A DNA stretch of 64,000 bases, from the NCBI GenBank assembly GCA_017654735.1, contig JADPYG010000088.1:3596001-3660000 (forward strand). Reading direction: 5' to 3'. The DNA is from Vishniacozyma victoriae. Its lineage: Eukaryota; Basidiomycota; Tremellomycetes; Tremellales; Bulleribasidiaceae. Positions within the stretch are counted from its first letter, which is position 1; every line of letters starts with the position of its first letter. Positions 26,222 to 39,373 of the stretch are shown here, piece by piece. The position numbers and the translations under genes are program-made. The notes under the pieces are model-generated. The model had not been told where the DNA came from. It made no database searches and saw only the letters and a program-made list of their open reading frames with translations.

Positions 26222-29200
26222 CTAGTAATTTACAGCAGATTTAGCCTGCGACTGCAAGAAACTATAGCTTCCACTATCGGTATCGTCGCCCTCGCCTACA
26301 CCGCTTCCCCTCAGATGACAGTTCTTTCCATATCCGATCCCGAGCCATGGTCGAAGCGGGTGCATGACGGTATAGGGCTGCCATCCCTGATTCAATACAT
26401 GTCGAGGAGGTGGATCGAATACTATATCCTCGATCGTTACTGGCGCAAGGACATTTGTGGCGCGGTACATGCCAAAAGTGACTCGTGGTTTCAGAGAGGC
26501 GAATGCGGTTCCGCCCCGTCGAGATGGTGGATTGAGGTATGAACAAGTCGACATGAGACCTGAATGGGCTTGGAACGAGGCTGAGGCGATACCGCCTGGC
26601 TGTGCCAGGACGGAAACGATGGGTTCTTTCAAGTTTCGTAAATCGTGTATGTTGATCATACCATTTGCCCTTACTTCTCAGCTGATGCCTTTAGTGCTCG
26701 GGGAACTTACGCAGCGGAGGAGATATGACTCGATTGTCCTAGTGCCATGCCGACTTTTCGGATGTTTCTCGAGGTCACCGTCACTCCTGGTAGAGGTTCG
26801 CATCCATTCCATTGCAGCAATGAAGTAGATCGGTTCTGGCGTAGATCAAATAATTTGACTTCACCATTCTCATACCCTGTCAGAATGATGTTTCCGGAAA
26901 CAGGTTCATGAATCACTCGAGTAATCATGTAATCTGATTGAGTCTTCATTTTCTGCTCATCAGTGTATCTCACATCGAATCAAATGTACCTTGACACATC
27001 TTTCCGCGGGGCAGTCCCAGACATTGATATCTTCACTCGCGCCCCCGACTACCAATCTACCAGTCTGTCGCCACCAACTACTACTCAATAAACCTCTTTC
27101 ACGATCTGTAGGTGGTTGAACGAGATTCGAGCGAGTCACGTCCAGCGCTAGGAATGAAGAGATTGATCTCATTGTTGGTGGATCATATGTCGAGCCGGAA
27201 AGTACGTGCATCACCCCATTACCTATCATTAGCAGACATTCTGACAAGTAGGAGTGACGTACTGATTTCGGCAATAACGATATTATTGGGATGAAGCTCG
27301 TTGACGAATCTAGCTGAAGTCATTCGATGTCCAGGAGCTAAATTCAATTTGATTGATCCAGTCTTCCTTGCTAATCCCCAATCCCAGAACCTGAGGGTTA
27401 GGATATGTCACTGATCAAAAAGTAGGTGGTACTAACGTGACATTATGTGAATCATCGCCTGCTAGGAGGATATTATCGAAACTGTGACAAGCGATGAATG
27501 TCCATGGTTCGGTCGCTAGGATATCTTTCATTTTCCATTTCCAAGGTAAGCCCACTATTTTCGTCAGTTGGCTATAGCTGAGTATTAGGATAGACGTGCC
27601 CTGCTGTTCGGCTACTACCATTGCATCCTCCAATGCCCTGTGGCGGAGGATGAAGGTCTTTTCACTTGGTCCAGGCTGGGCTTTATCTTTCGCTACAGCA
27701 GTCGGTCTCTTGTCTTCATGCCGCTATTCGTAAGTTCTCTCCGTGGATGGGTGCTTACAGATAGATGATCCTGTAGAGACATTTTAGACGTCTCGAATAA
27801 ATCATTATTAACAGCACATTCAAACAGATCGTTCTTTTTTCCAAGCGTCGAGTCCCAATTAGCAATCAGCTCCTTGCCCGCTCTCTTGAGGGTGTTGATC
27901 ATCTCGACCGTCCAATTTGGTTTATGGGAAAAAGCGGGGAAAGTATTTTCGAAAATGGGACCGAATTCCGCTTCGGTCATATATGGTTTAAGTTGGCCTA
28001 CCATCTTTGAAATAAGGGCGTAGGAGACTTTGACAACTCGCATATCTGGATCATGTTGTAGGATGGTGAGTCTTTTCAAAATATCGCTAAGTCCAAAGAG
28101 GAGTTGTTTTTGATCTTGCCGAATGTGAATGTCGTCCCCTAAATCGCCCATCAATTCTTCACATACGCTCACATATTCTGGGAGCTGGGTTACCGCTAGT
28201 TGAAGGGCGTAGATCAACAGGATCAGGGTGGTCCAACTACAGGCGTTCGTCAAGAGTCGGCGGGAAATACCGACAATCTCCTTTCTGACGATTGGCGAGC
28301 CGTCCGTCTGAGCCAGCGGCAAGAGTAGAGCCGTGAGGGAAACAGCTTCGGCAAGTTCGGTGATGTCTCTTGCTGGTTTGATAGGTATCCGGCGAGCCAA
28401 AGCGTATATCGCCGTAGCCCTCGTATCGACCGATTCATTTTCGACCAAACCAAGCAACTGTTTCTTCAAATTCTTATTCTCCTCATCATCGATTGCTCCT
28501 TCCAAAGAACCGGTGATCTCGGCAATCAATAATGAACCCCATTGCTGGACTAGTCCATTTGAATAATCGAGCATCAAACCCGCAAGTCGGAGGGTTTGGA
28601 CGACAAAGAATGGAGCGGAACGACCTCCGACGTGGTTGGCGACTGTCGCTAGGATTGCAGCTGTTTGAACGATTATTTGACGATCTTCTTCCCCCCCGGG
28701 AGCAGTCAAGTTCTTGTCGAGATGGTCGAGGAAGAATTTGACGCTTTTCAGGTCCGATACTTTCTTGATCGTCCTGGCCTCGGTGGAGAGTAGGGTGATG
28801 GACGTCGGATCTCGGACCAGGCTGGCCCAGATACTGATTAATTGAGGCGCTGAACCGAAATCTTCTTCAGAGTTGAGGAGCTGTAGAGCGATATCCAGAG
28901 CACCTCCCCGAACAGCTTTGGCGAGATCCCGAATACTCAATGAGGGGAGACAAGTCGCTAATGCCTCGCATGCTTTTTGGCGATGTTCGGGAAAAAGAGC
29001 AGCCGAACACATGATTGGCATCCTCGACATTCCCATTACTGCGATCGGGTCGGAATTTGTCGCAGCATCAATATCGGGTGTAAACACACCTTCAAGTTGA
29101 TCACCGATGAAGGATACTAATCGAAGATCGTCCTCCCATGAGTGGTCCGCTACGTCTTCATCAAAGTATGGTGGAAGCTGCTCAAAGAAGCTGTCGAGCA

Positions 29201-30566
29201 TCAAATCCCAAGTTGTCCATAATGAATGAGCGGTCGACCAAGGTATATGTGGGATCGACTCAGGAGTAGCGTGGTACGTCGACATGACCCTTTGAGCGAG
29301 TAGGAAACCACATGCCAAATTCGAGATCAGATCCCCGTTATGGCCAAAGAGGAATTGATATCGTTCAGCCTCGAGGACGTGCCATGCGATGGTACTCAGT
29401 AAAGCCTGCATTTCCTTCCATAACCTCCCCTTGAGCCCTTTTGACATACTGTAATATAGTGCTTCCATGTATGGTGCCGCCCTTTGTGAGAATGCTCGAT
29501 CATGTCGAGTTGCCATGATGGGGAAGGTCTGGAAGTTGTGGAAGAGTAAAGCGACTCGAAGTGGTGTTTGGAGGCAGCTGGTGAATAGATCATCTGGGAA
29601 TCCTGGGACTTTGGGAAGTGTCTCTTCTGGACCACAAGCTGCAAAATGGATCTGGGTCTTGGAGTAGACTGGAGGGTGCAATCGAGCGATTTGAGGATCA
29701 TTCTCACCGGCTTTTTGGAGTTGAGAGTCTATCTCGGCCGCTTCTCGGATAGCGGCAGGGAGGAATCGACCGGCTTTTTGACAATCCCATACGAAACACG
29801 TCGAACTACCCGACCAGGAAAAGTAGTCAAATAGCAGGAGCGGTATGTATCTACTTGTTAAGGTGAGTTGTGATCAGGAATAAGGCATCACTCACTCGGA
29901 AGGTCCTTGACCAGTTTCGATGAATTGCTCAAAAGATCGGTCGTAACACCATAATTCCCCTGCTTCGGTGGGGGCTTCTTGGATCCCATGACCGCAATAG
30001 AAAGCTACCACGTACCCGTCTGATCCTGCTGCGCCTCTTGCTTTGAGGAGTTGATGCTGGATCACTTCTCGAGTTGGATCTGGGGCTTTTCGAACATCAA
30101 TCTTTTGAGCTCTTGCTATTGCTGCGATATGCTCGGCGTAGTCTATCATCAGCCGGGGTTCTGGTCGTATGAGGTAGACTTACGCCTCATGATCCTCAAT
30201 GTACTCTCTGCAGGCTCTTTAGCATTCGGTTGAGTCCAAGCAAATCGACCAAGAGGTTGCGCAGCCTCAAGTCCAAGGTGCAGACAACTAATCATGACTA
30301 CCTGAGTACACTGTCCAATAGCTTTCATCAGCTCTCTCCCGACTCTGAGACCCACTATGTCTAGGTTCGATCCCTTCCATGGAAGCTTCATCCTCTTCCA
30401 TCCGATGTCTGATCCCAGCAAAAGCCAGGGGTTCCCTCCGGATAGGTACAGGAGCAGAAGGAGGATCCCGACTGGAGGAAGTGAGGGTAGAGTAATCTGC
30501 TGAATAGTCTGGACGGCTGAATGCGTCATTGTATGGCGTAGGGGATTGGGGGGCTGATGATGGCAT
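26222..30566 (-). CDS. KOG1: TORC1 subunit Raptor/Kog1
   Basis: Scaffold of TOR complex 1 that recruits substrates. The order fits the family. A disordered start is followed by the raptor N-terminal caspase-like domain, with ECxxQ-type helices (AEHIAAIARAQKIDVRKAPD), VVAFYCGHGIQEAPTEAGEL and FDYFSWSGSSTCFVWDC. The single long exon at 27693-29681 holds the HEAT-repeat array. Several short exons then encode WD40 blades, for example GNIILTGYENGEVKLFDLR, SGRLVVGG-type strands and MINIHDLRN. It ends with the final blade HPLRPWLGIGYG and a short polar tail. Only 70 bases separate its stop from the PRE4 stop. Confidence 0.9.
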
Positions 30567-30709
30567 TATTGGGAACGATGATGGAGTGAGTCAGTGGGGA
30601 AACTTGACTTGAGACTGGAGCTGTGAGGACGGCCCGAAGGCGGATCCTTTGTCCAGCTGGGACAAAGGAGGGTTGACTACCTGTGGAGCAGGTGGAGGGC
30701 CGTGGCTTG

Positions 30710-31153
30710 TCATCCTTTGAGCAACCTTGTTTGAATTGACATAGCCCAGAGCAGTATCAGTACATGATCTCGATGCGGACAGGGTGATTGTTGGTGATTT
30801 GCTGAAATTTCTTCATTCGCGGGATTGGGATCCGCTCCGGCCCAGTCCGGATAGTTGTACTCTACATCTCGCCCAGTATCGTAGCTGATGCTCACGGATA
30901 CTCGGCCCATCTCATATACCGAGTAGCATGCATGTCGCGATCCATCTGGAAGAGCATGCGATAAGTGACAAACCCCAAACCCACCGCGGACGCATACACG
31001 GCGATCGCTGATGATGGTGGTCTTGGCATTCAATTTCAGATCTTTAATCACGCAATCTGTACGACTACTCAACACCATCGTATCTAGACATTGACAATCT
31101 ACATCACGGCTATCGTACCTTACATCAAGAGCCAAGCATTGGTATTCTGACAC
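30710..31153 (-). pseudogene. Cys-rich open frame without a clear start
   Basis: The frame is open on the minus strand from about 31238 to 30710 and reads like a real protein (for example RRVCVRGGFGVCHLSHAL and GRDVEYNYPDW), with about eight cysteines. It has no ATG near its beginning and no convincing upstream exon, because the MFS gene starts just beyond on the other strand. It could be a gene remnant, an exon of an unrecognised gene, or chance. I do not recognise a family. Confidence 0.3.
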
Positions 31154-31347
31154 CTCTACCAGACTTCCCCCTTCGAGCTGAAGTACAACGGCGGGTCCAC
31201 TGATTCTGCCAAGCGTATGGCGTGCAGAGTGATGATTTACTCATATTTGCGTGATCGACCTGCTTATGGAGGCATTTGGACACTTATAGGAAGAGATTGA
31301 CGATTTGGAATATTACTTATCCCCTCTGGAATACCGTTGTGCTGAAG

Positions 31348-33549
31348 ATGCCGAATACGATCGATCGACAAGTATCTAATCTCAGCGCAGAGGGCCGAGA
31401 GAGGGCGGAAGAGAAGCGTCGAGATTCCCAAATCACCGCTGAATCGCTCGACGAGAAGAATAGCGAATCGTCCACTCCCCCGTATGAGGGTGAAGAACGA
31501 GAAGCTGCTCGGAAGGATAAGATCCTACTAGAGCTGGAGGCGGCGAAGAAGGAAGAACAAGAAGTCCATAGTTCCAAATCACTGTGGCAACAGTTGAAGA
31601 GAACTAAGCATGATCCAGAGGAGATCGCGACGCAACCTTCCGTATTCGATGATCCGGGATTGGCCAAGTACTTTGCGCCTACACCCAAATGGGAGAACAT
31701 CCATCGATTCGATCCGACTTTCAAGTGGACTTGGGGTGAGGAGAATGCGGTGGTCAGGAAGGTGGATTGGCAGATTACGATCTGGGCTATGGTAGCTTTC
31801 TTCGCCCTTGACATGTACGTCCACCGATCGATGTAAAGATGTAGCTGACGATATAGTGGTCGAGGTAATTTGAGTCAAGCCAATACCGACAACTTTCTGC
31901 CCGATCTTGGAATGAGTGAGTCACATGAATAAAGTACAGCTCAATACTGATCATCAGCGACCAATGATTACAATATGGGAAACACGATCTACCAAATCGC
32001 CTTCCTGTGTGCCGAGCTACCAAGTCAGATGATATCCAAGGTATGATCCCACCTCTTCAGTTGAGGTCCTGGCTGACTTGACAGCGGATCGGTCCTCATA
32101 TCTGGATCCCGACCATCTCAGTGGGGTGGTCAATCGTTTCTGGCTCTCAATTCTGGTGAGCCCTACCTCAGACAATCGAATTCAGCTGATAGATCAGGCT
32201 CACTGGTAAACAATCGTTCTTTGCAACTCGAGCTCTTCTTGGTCTGTTGCAAGGTGGATTCATCCCCGATCTGGTCCTCTACTTGGTAAGCCTTATTCTC
32301 CCAGTCTTGTTTGATCCCACTGATGGATAGTCGTACTTCTTCAAGACCGAGGAGCTGCCATTGAGGTTATGCCTGTTCTGGATTACTCGACGTCTCGTCG
32401 ATATCGTCGCTCCCTTGATCGCCTTTGGTGTTCTCAGGATGCGAGGTGTAGCAGGCCGAGAAGGCTGGCGATGGCTCTTCCTCATTGAGGGTGTGTTTAT
32501 GCTCAGTGTAGCTATCTGGTATGTCCCCGCTCGACTTCGAGAACGAGACTTACGATTTAGGTCTTTCTTCCAAATGGCTCCCGCTCCTACACGTACCAAG
32601 CGATGGTTCCGGAAGAATGGCTGGTTCACTGAACGAGAGGAGTATATTCTTTGTAACCGGGCTATCCGAGATGATCCGTCCAAAGGTGATATGACCAATC
32701 GAGATCCTATTACTCTTCCTCTGCTTTGGAAATCACTTTGCGACTTTGACATGTGGCCTATCTATGTCTATGGACTCACTTGGGAGGTTTCGAGTGATGC
32801 TGTTGATCGAGTAAGTGTCATTGTGCTACGCAGGAGTTAGCTGAATATCAGTACTTTACCCTCAATCTCCGGAACTACGGATTCAACACTTTCGATACTA
32901 ATCTCCTTACCATCCCTACCCATGTTGGAGGTGTCTTTACCATGGCGGCCATCACCTACGCATCCGTGAAATGGCGACAGCGAGCTTTCCTGGCTCTGAC
33001 TACTCAAGTTTGGGTTCTACCGTGTCTTATCGCTCTTGTGGCTTTGCCCGACAATGCCTCTGCTTGGTCAAAGTACGCCGCGGTCACTGCCCTTCTGGCT
33101 TATCCGTCACCTCATCCACTACATGTCGGATGGGCTAGCGCCAATAGTAATTCAGTCAGGACCAGAGCTGTTTCTGCCGCCTTGTACAACTCCCTCGTCC
33201 AGGTATGTCATTCAATCTCCTCTTCCTGGGACGTACTAATGATGACATAGCTTTCCCGTATCATCTCGTCAAACATCTACCGAGAAGACGATAAACCATT
33301 GTACCGAAGGGGTAATCGAGTATTGCTCGGTGTTGCTTGTATGAACATCTGTCTCTACCTCCTTGGGAAGTTGTACTACATGAGAAGGAACAAGGCGAAG
33401 ACAGCGAAATGGGAGAGCTTGACAGATCAGGTTCGTCTTCGAATTCGGGTCGACAGTGCGGTAGCTGACTGTTACAGGAAAAGATCGAATATCTCGAGAC
33501 TACCAATGACTCGGGTAACAAGCTTCTCAACTTCAGATTCGTTCATTAG
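31348..33549 (+). CDS. MFS permease, allantoate/Dal5 family
   Basis: Plasma-membrane anion:cation symporter-type transporter with about 12 membrane spans over nine exons. Family signs are the long cytosolic N-terminus with a charged helix, then [22 protein letters not shown], the [15 protein letters not shown] loop, [24 protein letters not shown], the [19 protein letters not shown] stretch, and RLFLIEG-like WRWLFLIEG. The region TREE-type [13 protein letters not shown] with RDDPSKG is typical of Dal5/Tna1-like carriers of allantoate, nicotinate or similar acids. The N-terminal 130 residues are longer than usual. Substrate cannot be named. Confidence 0.88.
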
Positions 33550-34376
33550 ATATCAGAGCTTTATATGCAATCAGTACAAAGAATGACCTTCCTTCCAAGG
33601 ACGGACGGAAAGGCAGAATCTCGACGCGAAGAAAATAGGCGACAAAGGCGTCGGTGTACCGGCGTCCCTGGGTGTGTATATTTTTTGTCCTTTGCACAGC
33701 CTCATGTGTCTGTATTCACTCCACGAAAGTGTGTGCTCCTCAGCGGGGTGTATGCATACGGGCGCTGAGGTGAGGCCCGTCTGGTGCGAGTTGAGGACCC
33801 AATGCATGCCCTTGACCATAGAGTAGCGGTGTACAATGTAGAAGTATAAAACCCAAAGCAGTAAGATGGCGCGTCCCGTTTTACCGTGTCGACCCTTTAA
33901 CCCATACTTTACTCGGCTCTTGTGTTCTTGGATACATCCTGTCACTTGACAACCGTACTTGTTTGTAGCTCCATTTCTTACAGTCTGCCCTCCTCATTAC
34001 ACCGTCACCAGCATCGTTCGGGCGTAGACAAGATCCACTCTCAGACACCGAAAAGCCAGCCGAATTCGATCTGGATCCGACGGAGGTAGTCACGAGTGCC
34101 GGGGCAACATTAGCGCCCAGTCGCCAAGGCTTGGATCCGAACAACTACCTTTTACCATTCATACTTCCATACCCCACCGCCCTTTACATCCAAATCACTA
34201 TTCATATCAACGACATCCGGAAAGCATTGAGAATATTCTGGTCCACTTATTCATAGGGTCAACTGAGACATCGCGGGGCGCAGACAGGATTTCGCCGCCC
34301 AAACCCAGACATCACCATTCAATACCACACTATCAGGAAACCTCTAAAAATCCTATGAACTCGATACACCATACAC
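33550..34376. other. gene-poor gap
   Basis: About 830 bases hold the transporter 3' UTR and the promoter of the protease-like gene. Small open frames here have no coding character. Nothing else was recognised. Confidence 0.35.
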
Positions 34377-37245
34377 ATGACGCGACACTTCCATGATGGA
34401 CCAGTCGCTGGTCCCAGCTCGCGACCATGGGTTTCCGACCCTCGACAAGTACCGGAGGACGCGCAAGGAGGAACAGGTCGGGTTTCGCTGGAACAAATGG
34501 AGAAACACACGGATGGTCTAAGGAGGAGGAAGGCACGTCCAGTTCGTCGACAGGAAGGAGCTTCGTCGCCTGTACCTGAACCCGTACCGGAAAGTAGTCT
34601 CACGCCAACGCCTTCTGCGACAATACCGCTCGATCAACCAGCACCAGCCGAATCTCCAATCACCTCGTCATATCAAACTGCATCCGAAGGCGTTCCGTCA
34701 TCAGATATCTCAGCGTCCTCATCATCTCTGCAATCCGCTTCAGAATCGTCAACGCGCCCTCCGCTCTTCTCGGGGACACGCAGTGAAACTTTTGCCAGTC
34801 AATCTCCATCGCCGACTTGGTCAGAGCCTGCGTCGAGTTATTCAGCATCATCACTGCCTTGGTCGACACGTGAACGACACTCGTCTGCGGCTGCTGCACC
34901 GACTTTCGTTCCAGGAGTGGAGCTCAACATGACACTCGGGGGAGACTCGGATACGGAGTCTGTATATGCGATAGCGGTCGAACTGGGACACTCGGCCTCG
35001 TCCAGTCGGAAAAGGGCACCTGGAGATGGATCTTCGCAGACTATGAACATCCAGATAGATCTTGGCTCATCAGATATGGTATGTCAGCATGATCAACCGC
35101 CATTAGAGAAGCTGACCTTCAGTGGCTTGCATCCGGATCTTGCACTTCCGATTCGTGCTCGAAATCAAACATGCTGTTTGATGATTCGCAGTCACTCGAT
35201 TCGGGAGAGGAAGTCAGCATCAAGTACCAATCTGGCTCAGTCTCGGGAGACATATTTTGGGAGCAGCTGACGCTCGACACTTTTCAGATCGGATATCAAG
35301 CTTTCAGTGAGTCTTCAACCTGTGATGCAAGCTGACAATAGTCTCGGCGGACACTGTGACGAACCAGGATCTTGAGAATGGTGATTTTTCTGGTGTGCTT
35401 GGTCTAGCTTGTGAGCTTGTCTTGCTATATCCGCGTTCCGCCGCTGATGACCCAGTCCCTGCTGCTTCAGAAATCCAAAAGACCATACCCGGAACAACAA
35501 GTTCGAATCCCGATGGCGCAACCTTCCTCGACAATCTTTTCGGATCGGGAGCATACGCTCCCACGAATCGTCTCTTCTCTATGGCACTCGCTCGTCGGGA
35601 GGATGTCAGAACAGGATCACTATTCACAATAGGTCAAACCAACGACAGACTGTGTCCAGTACCCTGTTCACCAAATTACATACCTATCATTCCCCAATCT
35701 CGCCTTGGCTCGACCGGGTTTGTGCACTGGCGGATCGAATTGACGGGTGTCTCGGCAACAGCGTGGAGCGACCCAGAGAATGGAGCGGGACCGACGACAA
35801 CCAATATCCCTCTTGGACCTAGTTTCGCAGAGTCGAGCAGCTCATCGCCTCTGGCGGTACTTGATTCTGGAGGTGTGCAAATCTTGGTCAGCCGACGGGG
35901 TTATGCCGACTCGATATACTCTGCTTTTGGAGTTACTGCCAGCTCGGATGGATTATGTAAGTCCCTCTCTCCGTCCGGTCTCAGCAATAGTCACTGATGT
36001 CCAGATCGTATGCCTTGCAAGACTCAATTGGCTCTCACGTTCGAGTTTAGCGGATCAAAGGTCCCACTCCACCCACTCGACATGTCGTATCCCGACCCAT
36101 CAGATCCAAGCCAATCGACTTGCATCGGCATGATCCAGTACGCCGACAATCTGGGATCTGATGTCGGAGATTTCATCCTCGGCAGTTCATTCCTCAAGAA
36201 CGTCTATTCGATCTATCAGTACCCCGATCAAGTCCGCTCGACCCGTTGGCAACCTACAATCGGCTTGATACCGCTCACAAACGCCTCTGTCGCCAGTAGT
36301 GATTTCTACGCTGTCCGCACGAACCGTCAATCGCTTCGTTCAGTCTCTTCGGACGAGGCCAATACCTCTGGACCTGGCCCTTGGAACCCAACAACCTCTC
36401 CTGCAACTGACGGCGGCAGCAGTGGAGGCAAAAAGGTCGCTTCTACCGCTGTCATCATTGGTTGCTCGGTTGTCGGCTTTTTCGTCCTGGCGGCGGCTGC
36501 ATTTGCGGCATGGTGGTTCTGGCTCCGACGACGACACGGAACAGCAGGCGTTGTGGATTACGACCGCAAATCTCGGTCCGATGTCCATAGCACTCTCGAT
36601 TCCGACTATTCAGGCTCGACATCTCGAGCGAGGAAACACCAAGGTGCAGCACGACAAAAGAGTCTTATCGAGGGCTATTCAGACTTTGAAGGGGACTCTT
36701 CATGGGTCAGCGAGGGTGGTGATTCCATCAGGCTTGGGCATATTCCTGAAGTGGCCGAGGATGACGAGGACGAGGGCAAAGCCAGGCCATCGGCCGATAC
36801 TGGTCCATCATCGAGTGCTCGAGCTCTAAACAATCCTTCGCTAATTGACGAGCCTATCGCGCTAGCCCCTGCTATCGATGAGCGAGATCGATCCCCACCT
36901 CCCTCGGGACGGCGCGAGTCTGCACCCTATACCCGACTATCCTTGGCACATAGAAGCCGCCCTTCATACGGTCAATCCGGTCCTTACCCATCATTACCCA
37001 AATCAGCAACGGCTCGCAGTCTTGGCGTCTCCATGTCTGGTCCGTTCCCATCCAACAACAACCCCGCAGGTCAGGCAAATCGTCGTCCGGACGTTTCACC
37101 AATGTACGATATCAATACGAGCGATTATTTCAACGTTCCTAATCGAGGGCGAAGCTCGCAGAGAGGGGGCTCGCAGGAGGACAGAGACCGTACGCCAAGT
37201 GGACCGGGGGCTCTTAACCAGGTTAATCCGTTCGATACCCCATAA
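34377..37245 (+). CDS. membrane-anchored pepsin-like protein, probably inactive
   Basis: Four exons, about 900 residues. Residues 1-170 are disordered and Ser/Pro-rich, with no signal peptide visible; a missed upstream exon is possible. A pepsin-like (A1) fold follows. The first active-site loop reads IDLGSSDMWLAS, where DTG is the rule, so Thr is replaced by Leu. Further on are GDFSGVLGLA and LARRED, and the second loop is VLDSGGVQILV, where the usual Thr/Ser after DSG is Gly. The flap and cysteine pattern look family-like. A single span, VIIGCSVVGFFVLAAAAFAAWWFW, precedes a 240-residue disordered cytosolic tail. The fold is clear; activity is doubtful. Confidence 0.8.
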
Positions 37246-37371
37246 CGTCGCGTCCAAACTCTACTATTCATCGTTTCCGTACGACTTTTATTGTAGCGTA
37301 TCATATGTACTTTGCTACGCTCTCGAAACGAGACTGACTCGCTCATCAATACTGATCACATTGACCTATTT

Positions 37372-38692
37372 CTAATTATCTACGGCATACTTTGGCTGGT
37401 AGTGTAGCATTGGCCAAGCTCTGAACTTGCTATCCTCCTTTTTCTCGATCTTCAATGCCTTTTTCAGAGGACCGCAGAACGCCGTCCAGAAACTACCTGT
37501 ACCTCCCGCCTTTTTCCACCTCCAGTACATGAACGCCAAGAAAAGGAGTAACTGGCATCAGGTCTGTCCATTTAGAGCAAGGGAAGGTGGGCAGGACATA
37601 CGAACGCCAATAGCCCGCCAAGCAAGCCTCCGACCAAGACACCCGACGAATCATCACCTTGCACAGCTTGTTCGCCTGGCCATATGCCATTAGGCTGTGC
37701 TGCGGAACCAGCATTGACCGCTACGAAGTAGTCAAGAGCCAAAGTCGATCCTTCCGCTTGATTCGTGACGACGATTTGGTGTTTTGCACTGGGGTCAAGT
37801 TGGGTAATAAAGAATAATAGGGTATCGTAAGTCGGTACAGTGGTCGAAGCGTTGTATGTCCCAAGGACTTTCGAGTCGATACTGACCTGAAAAACCCCGA
37901 AAGAGGGGCCTGTAGGTCCGAAAATGTAAATTGCGGATCCTGTTCGTCAGCCTAGAGAAGTCCATGGCAACGCACCTGAGAAAGTGAGTGAGGCGGAAGC
38001 TTGGGCGGATGATGTGTAGCTGATGGTGTTCTGATAGAATGCTCCACTTTGGATGGCTGGGATCTGGCTTTGATTGGCTGGGGTGGAAGTGAATCCTGTA
38101 TAAATGACTTCCGGATCGGCGTCGTCGATGGTGGTATTGGTGCCAGCTCTGAACGGTCAGCACAATCTATACCCAGACGGGGACGTACCCAGATGGGGTG
38201 ACGGCTGAGTTGAGCTTGACGCCTAGGAATTGGAAGGTGCTTGCTGATTGTATAGTGGGTGCTGTCCCTATCGAGGCTGAGGTATTCGAAGGAGATGCTT
38301 CCAGCCTGACGGCGTGTGCTCCGGCTTGGGCGTTGAGGGTCACACCGCCCGAGGACGCTGGGCCGGATTGAAGTTGTCCATCAATACCAACCGAGATGGC
38401 GTAATCTGGGCTCGCGGTCCAGATGAACGTCACTTCCGTGACTGATCATCAGTCACTAGCAAGACTGCAATGGGTGTGACTCACAGTACACCCCATCGAT
38501 GCCGACTGCATATGGTCCTCCTCCAGAACAGGTACTACCACCACTTGCATCCTGGTTCCAACCAGCGGGGTCATTTCGTTGTGGCTCATATGCAAACAAA
38601 GGGGATGCAGCAGAGATATCAATCCATGTCCCAGGCGACTCCAAGGTTTTGCCTGGCGTAGCCGCCGCCGTGGATGGATTGGGATTTGCCAT
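37372..38692 (-). CDS. single-span surface protein with two beta-rich domains
   Basis: Five or so exons give about 385 residues. Two extracellular beta-sandwich-like modules are visible. The first has WIDISAASPLF and VTFIWTASPDYAISVGIDG. The second is the common basidiomycete pattern DPEVIYTG, then FYQNTISYTSSAQASASLTF, SGSAIYIFGPTGP and VSIDSKVLGTYNAS. A transmembrane helix around GVLVGGLLGGLLAF continues into LLLFLAFMYW, and a short Lys-rich tail ends KYAVDN. No obvious signal peptide at the chosen start. The family is frequent in mushrooms and relatives and has no known function. Confidence 0.75.
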
Positions 38693-38988
38693 TCTTCTAA
38701 TTCGATCACTTTGTGGAGCTGTATCCTGTCATTTCACCCAATCTCTTCACAATACCAAACACCTTCCTTACAACGCCCCCCCCATTCTAGGGGATTGAAA
38801 CGTTTATAAGATGAATGGACCGGTTATTGCCATCTATACGAGGACCGGGCATGAATGGGTGACCGGGAGAAAGATCACCGGGTCGGACAAAGGATCGGCA
38901 AGTGATCGACATCAATCATGTCTTTAGAAAGGTTTTCTACGTCAAAGGACGAGTGAGGGGCTCTGACAAATAAGTGGATCTGCTAAGA

Positions 38989-38997
38989 TATATAAGG
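38989..38997 (+). promoter_or_regulatory. TATA box for the small Gly/Tyr/Met-rich gene
   Basis: ATATATAAGG-type sequence about 180 bases before the ATG at 39173. The transcript would include the 5' UTR intron 39118-39170. Confidence 0.5.
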
Positions 38998-39117
38998 TCG
39001 ATAATCTGGTCGCTTCCTCTTCAATCAGAACAACTATCTTTCAACACTTGAAGTGCTTTGAACCAAACTACTTACCAATAATTTACTACTTTCAATAATA
39101 TTAACAACCAAATAACA

Positions 39118-39170
39118 GTGAGTCCACTCCACCCCCCTTTACTACCGAACGACTAGCAGCTAACGACTAG
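39118..39170 (+). other. 5' UTR intron
   Basis: Begins GTGAGT, has a GCTAAC branch site and ends CTAG two bases before the ATG of the next entry. 53 nt, the typical intron size here. Confidence 0.65.
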
Positions 39171-39172
39171 CA

Positions 39173-39373
39173 ATGTACCCAATTGTAAACCCAATGATGA
39201 TGACCAATGCGGGTCCAATCATGTCGACTTACCCCGCATACGGCTATGGGATGATGGGAGGAATGTACAACCGATGGGGAGGAGGTGGAAGGTGGGGTTA
39301 CGGTCCAGGTTACGGTGTCGCAGGGTCATTCTACACCAACCCATACTCCTACATGACTGGTACCTACTGGTGA
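39173..39373 (+). CDS. 66-residue Gly/Tyr/Met-rich protein
   Basis: One uninterrupted coding exon. The sequence is almost only Met, Tyr, Gly, Pro, Asn and Thr: an N-terminal MYPIVNPMMMTNAGP, a centre with GYGMMGGMYNRWGGGG and an end with YSYMTGTYW. A strong TATA box and a 5' UTR intron suggest it is a real, well-expressed gene. No signal peptide, no cysteines. Such compositions occur in small low-complexity proteins that coat surfaces or form condensates, but no function can be assigned. Confidence 0.65.
   Translation: MYPIVNPMMMTNAGPIMSTYPAYGYGMMGGMYNRWGGGGRWGYGPGYGVAGSFYTNPYSYMTGTYW

Noticed and set aside
33571..34144. Minus-strand frames downstream of the permease
   Set aside because: Overlapping frames without motifs or splice support.
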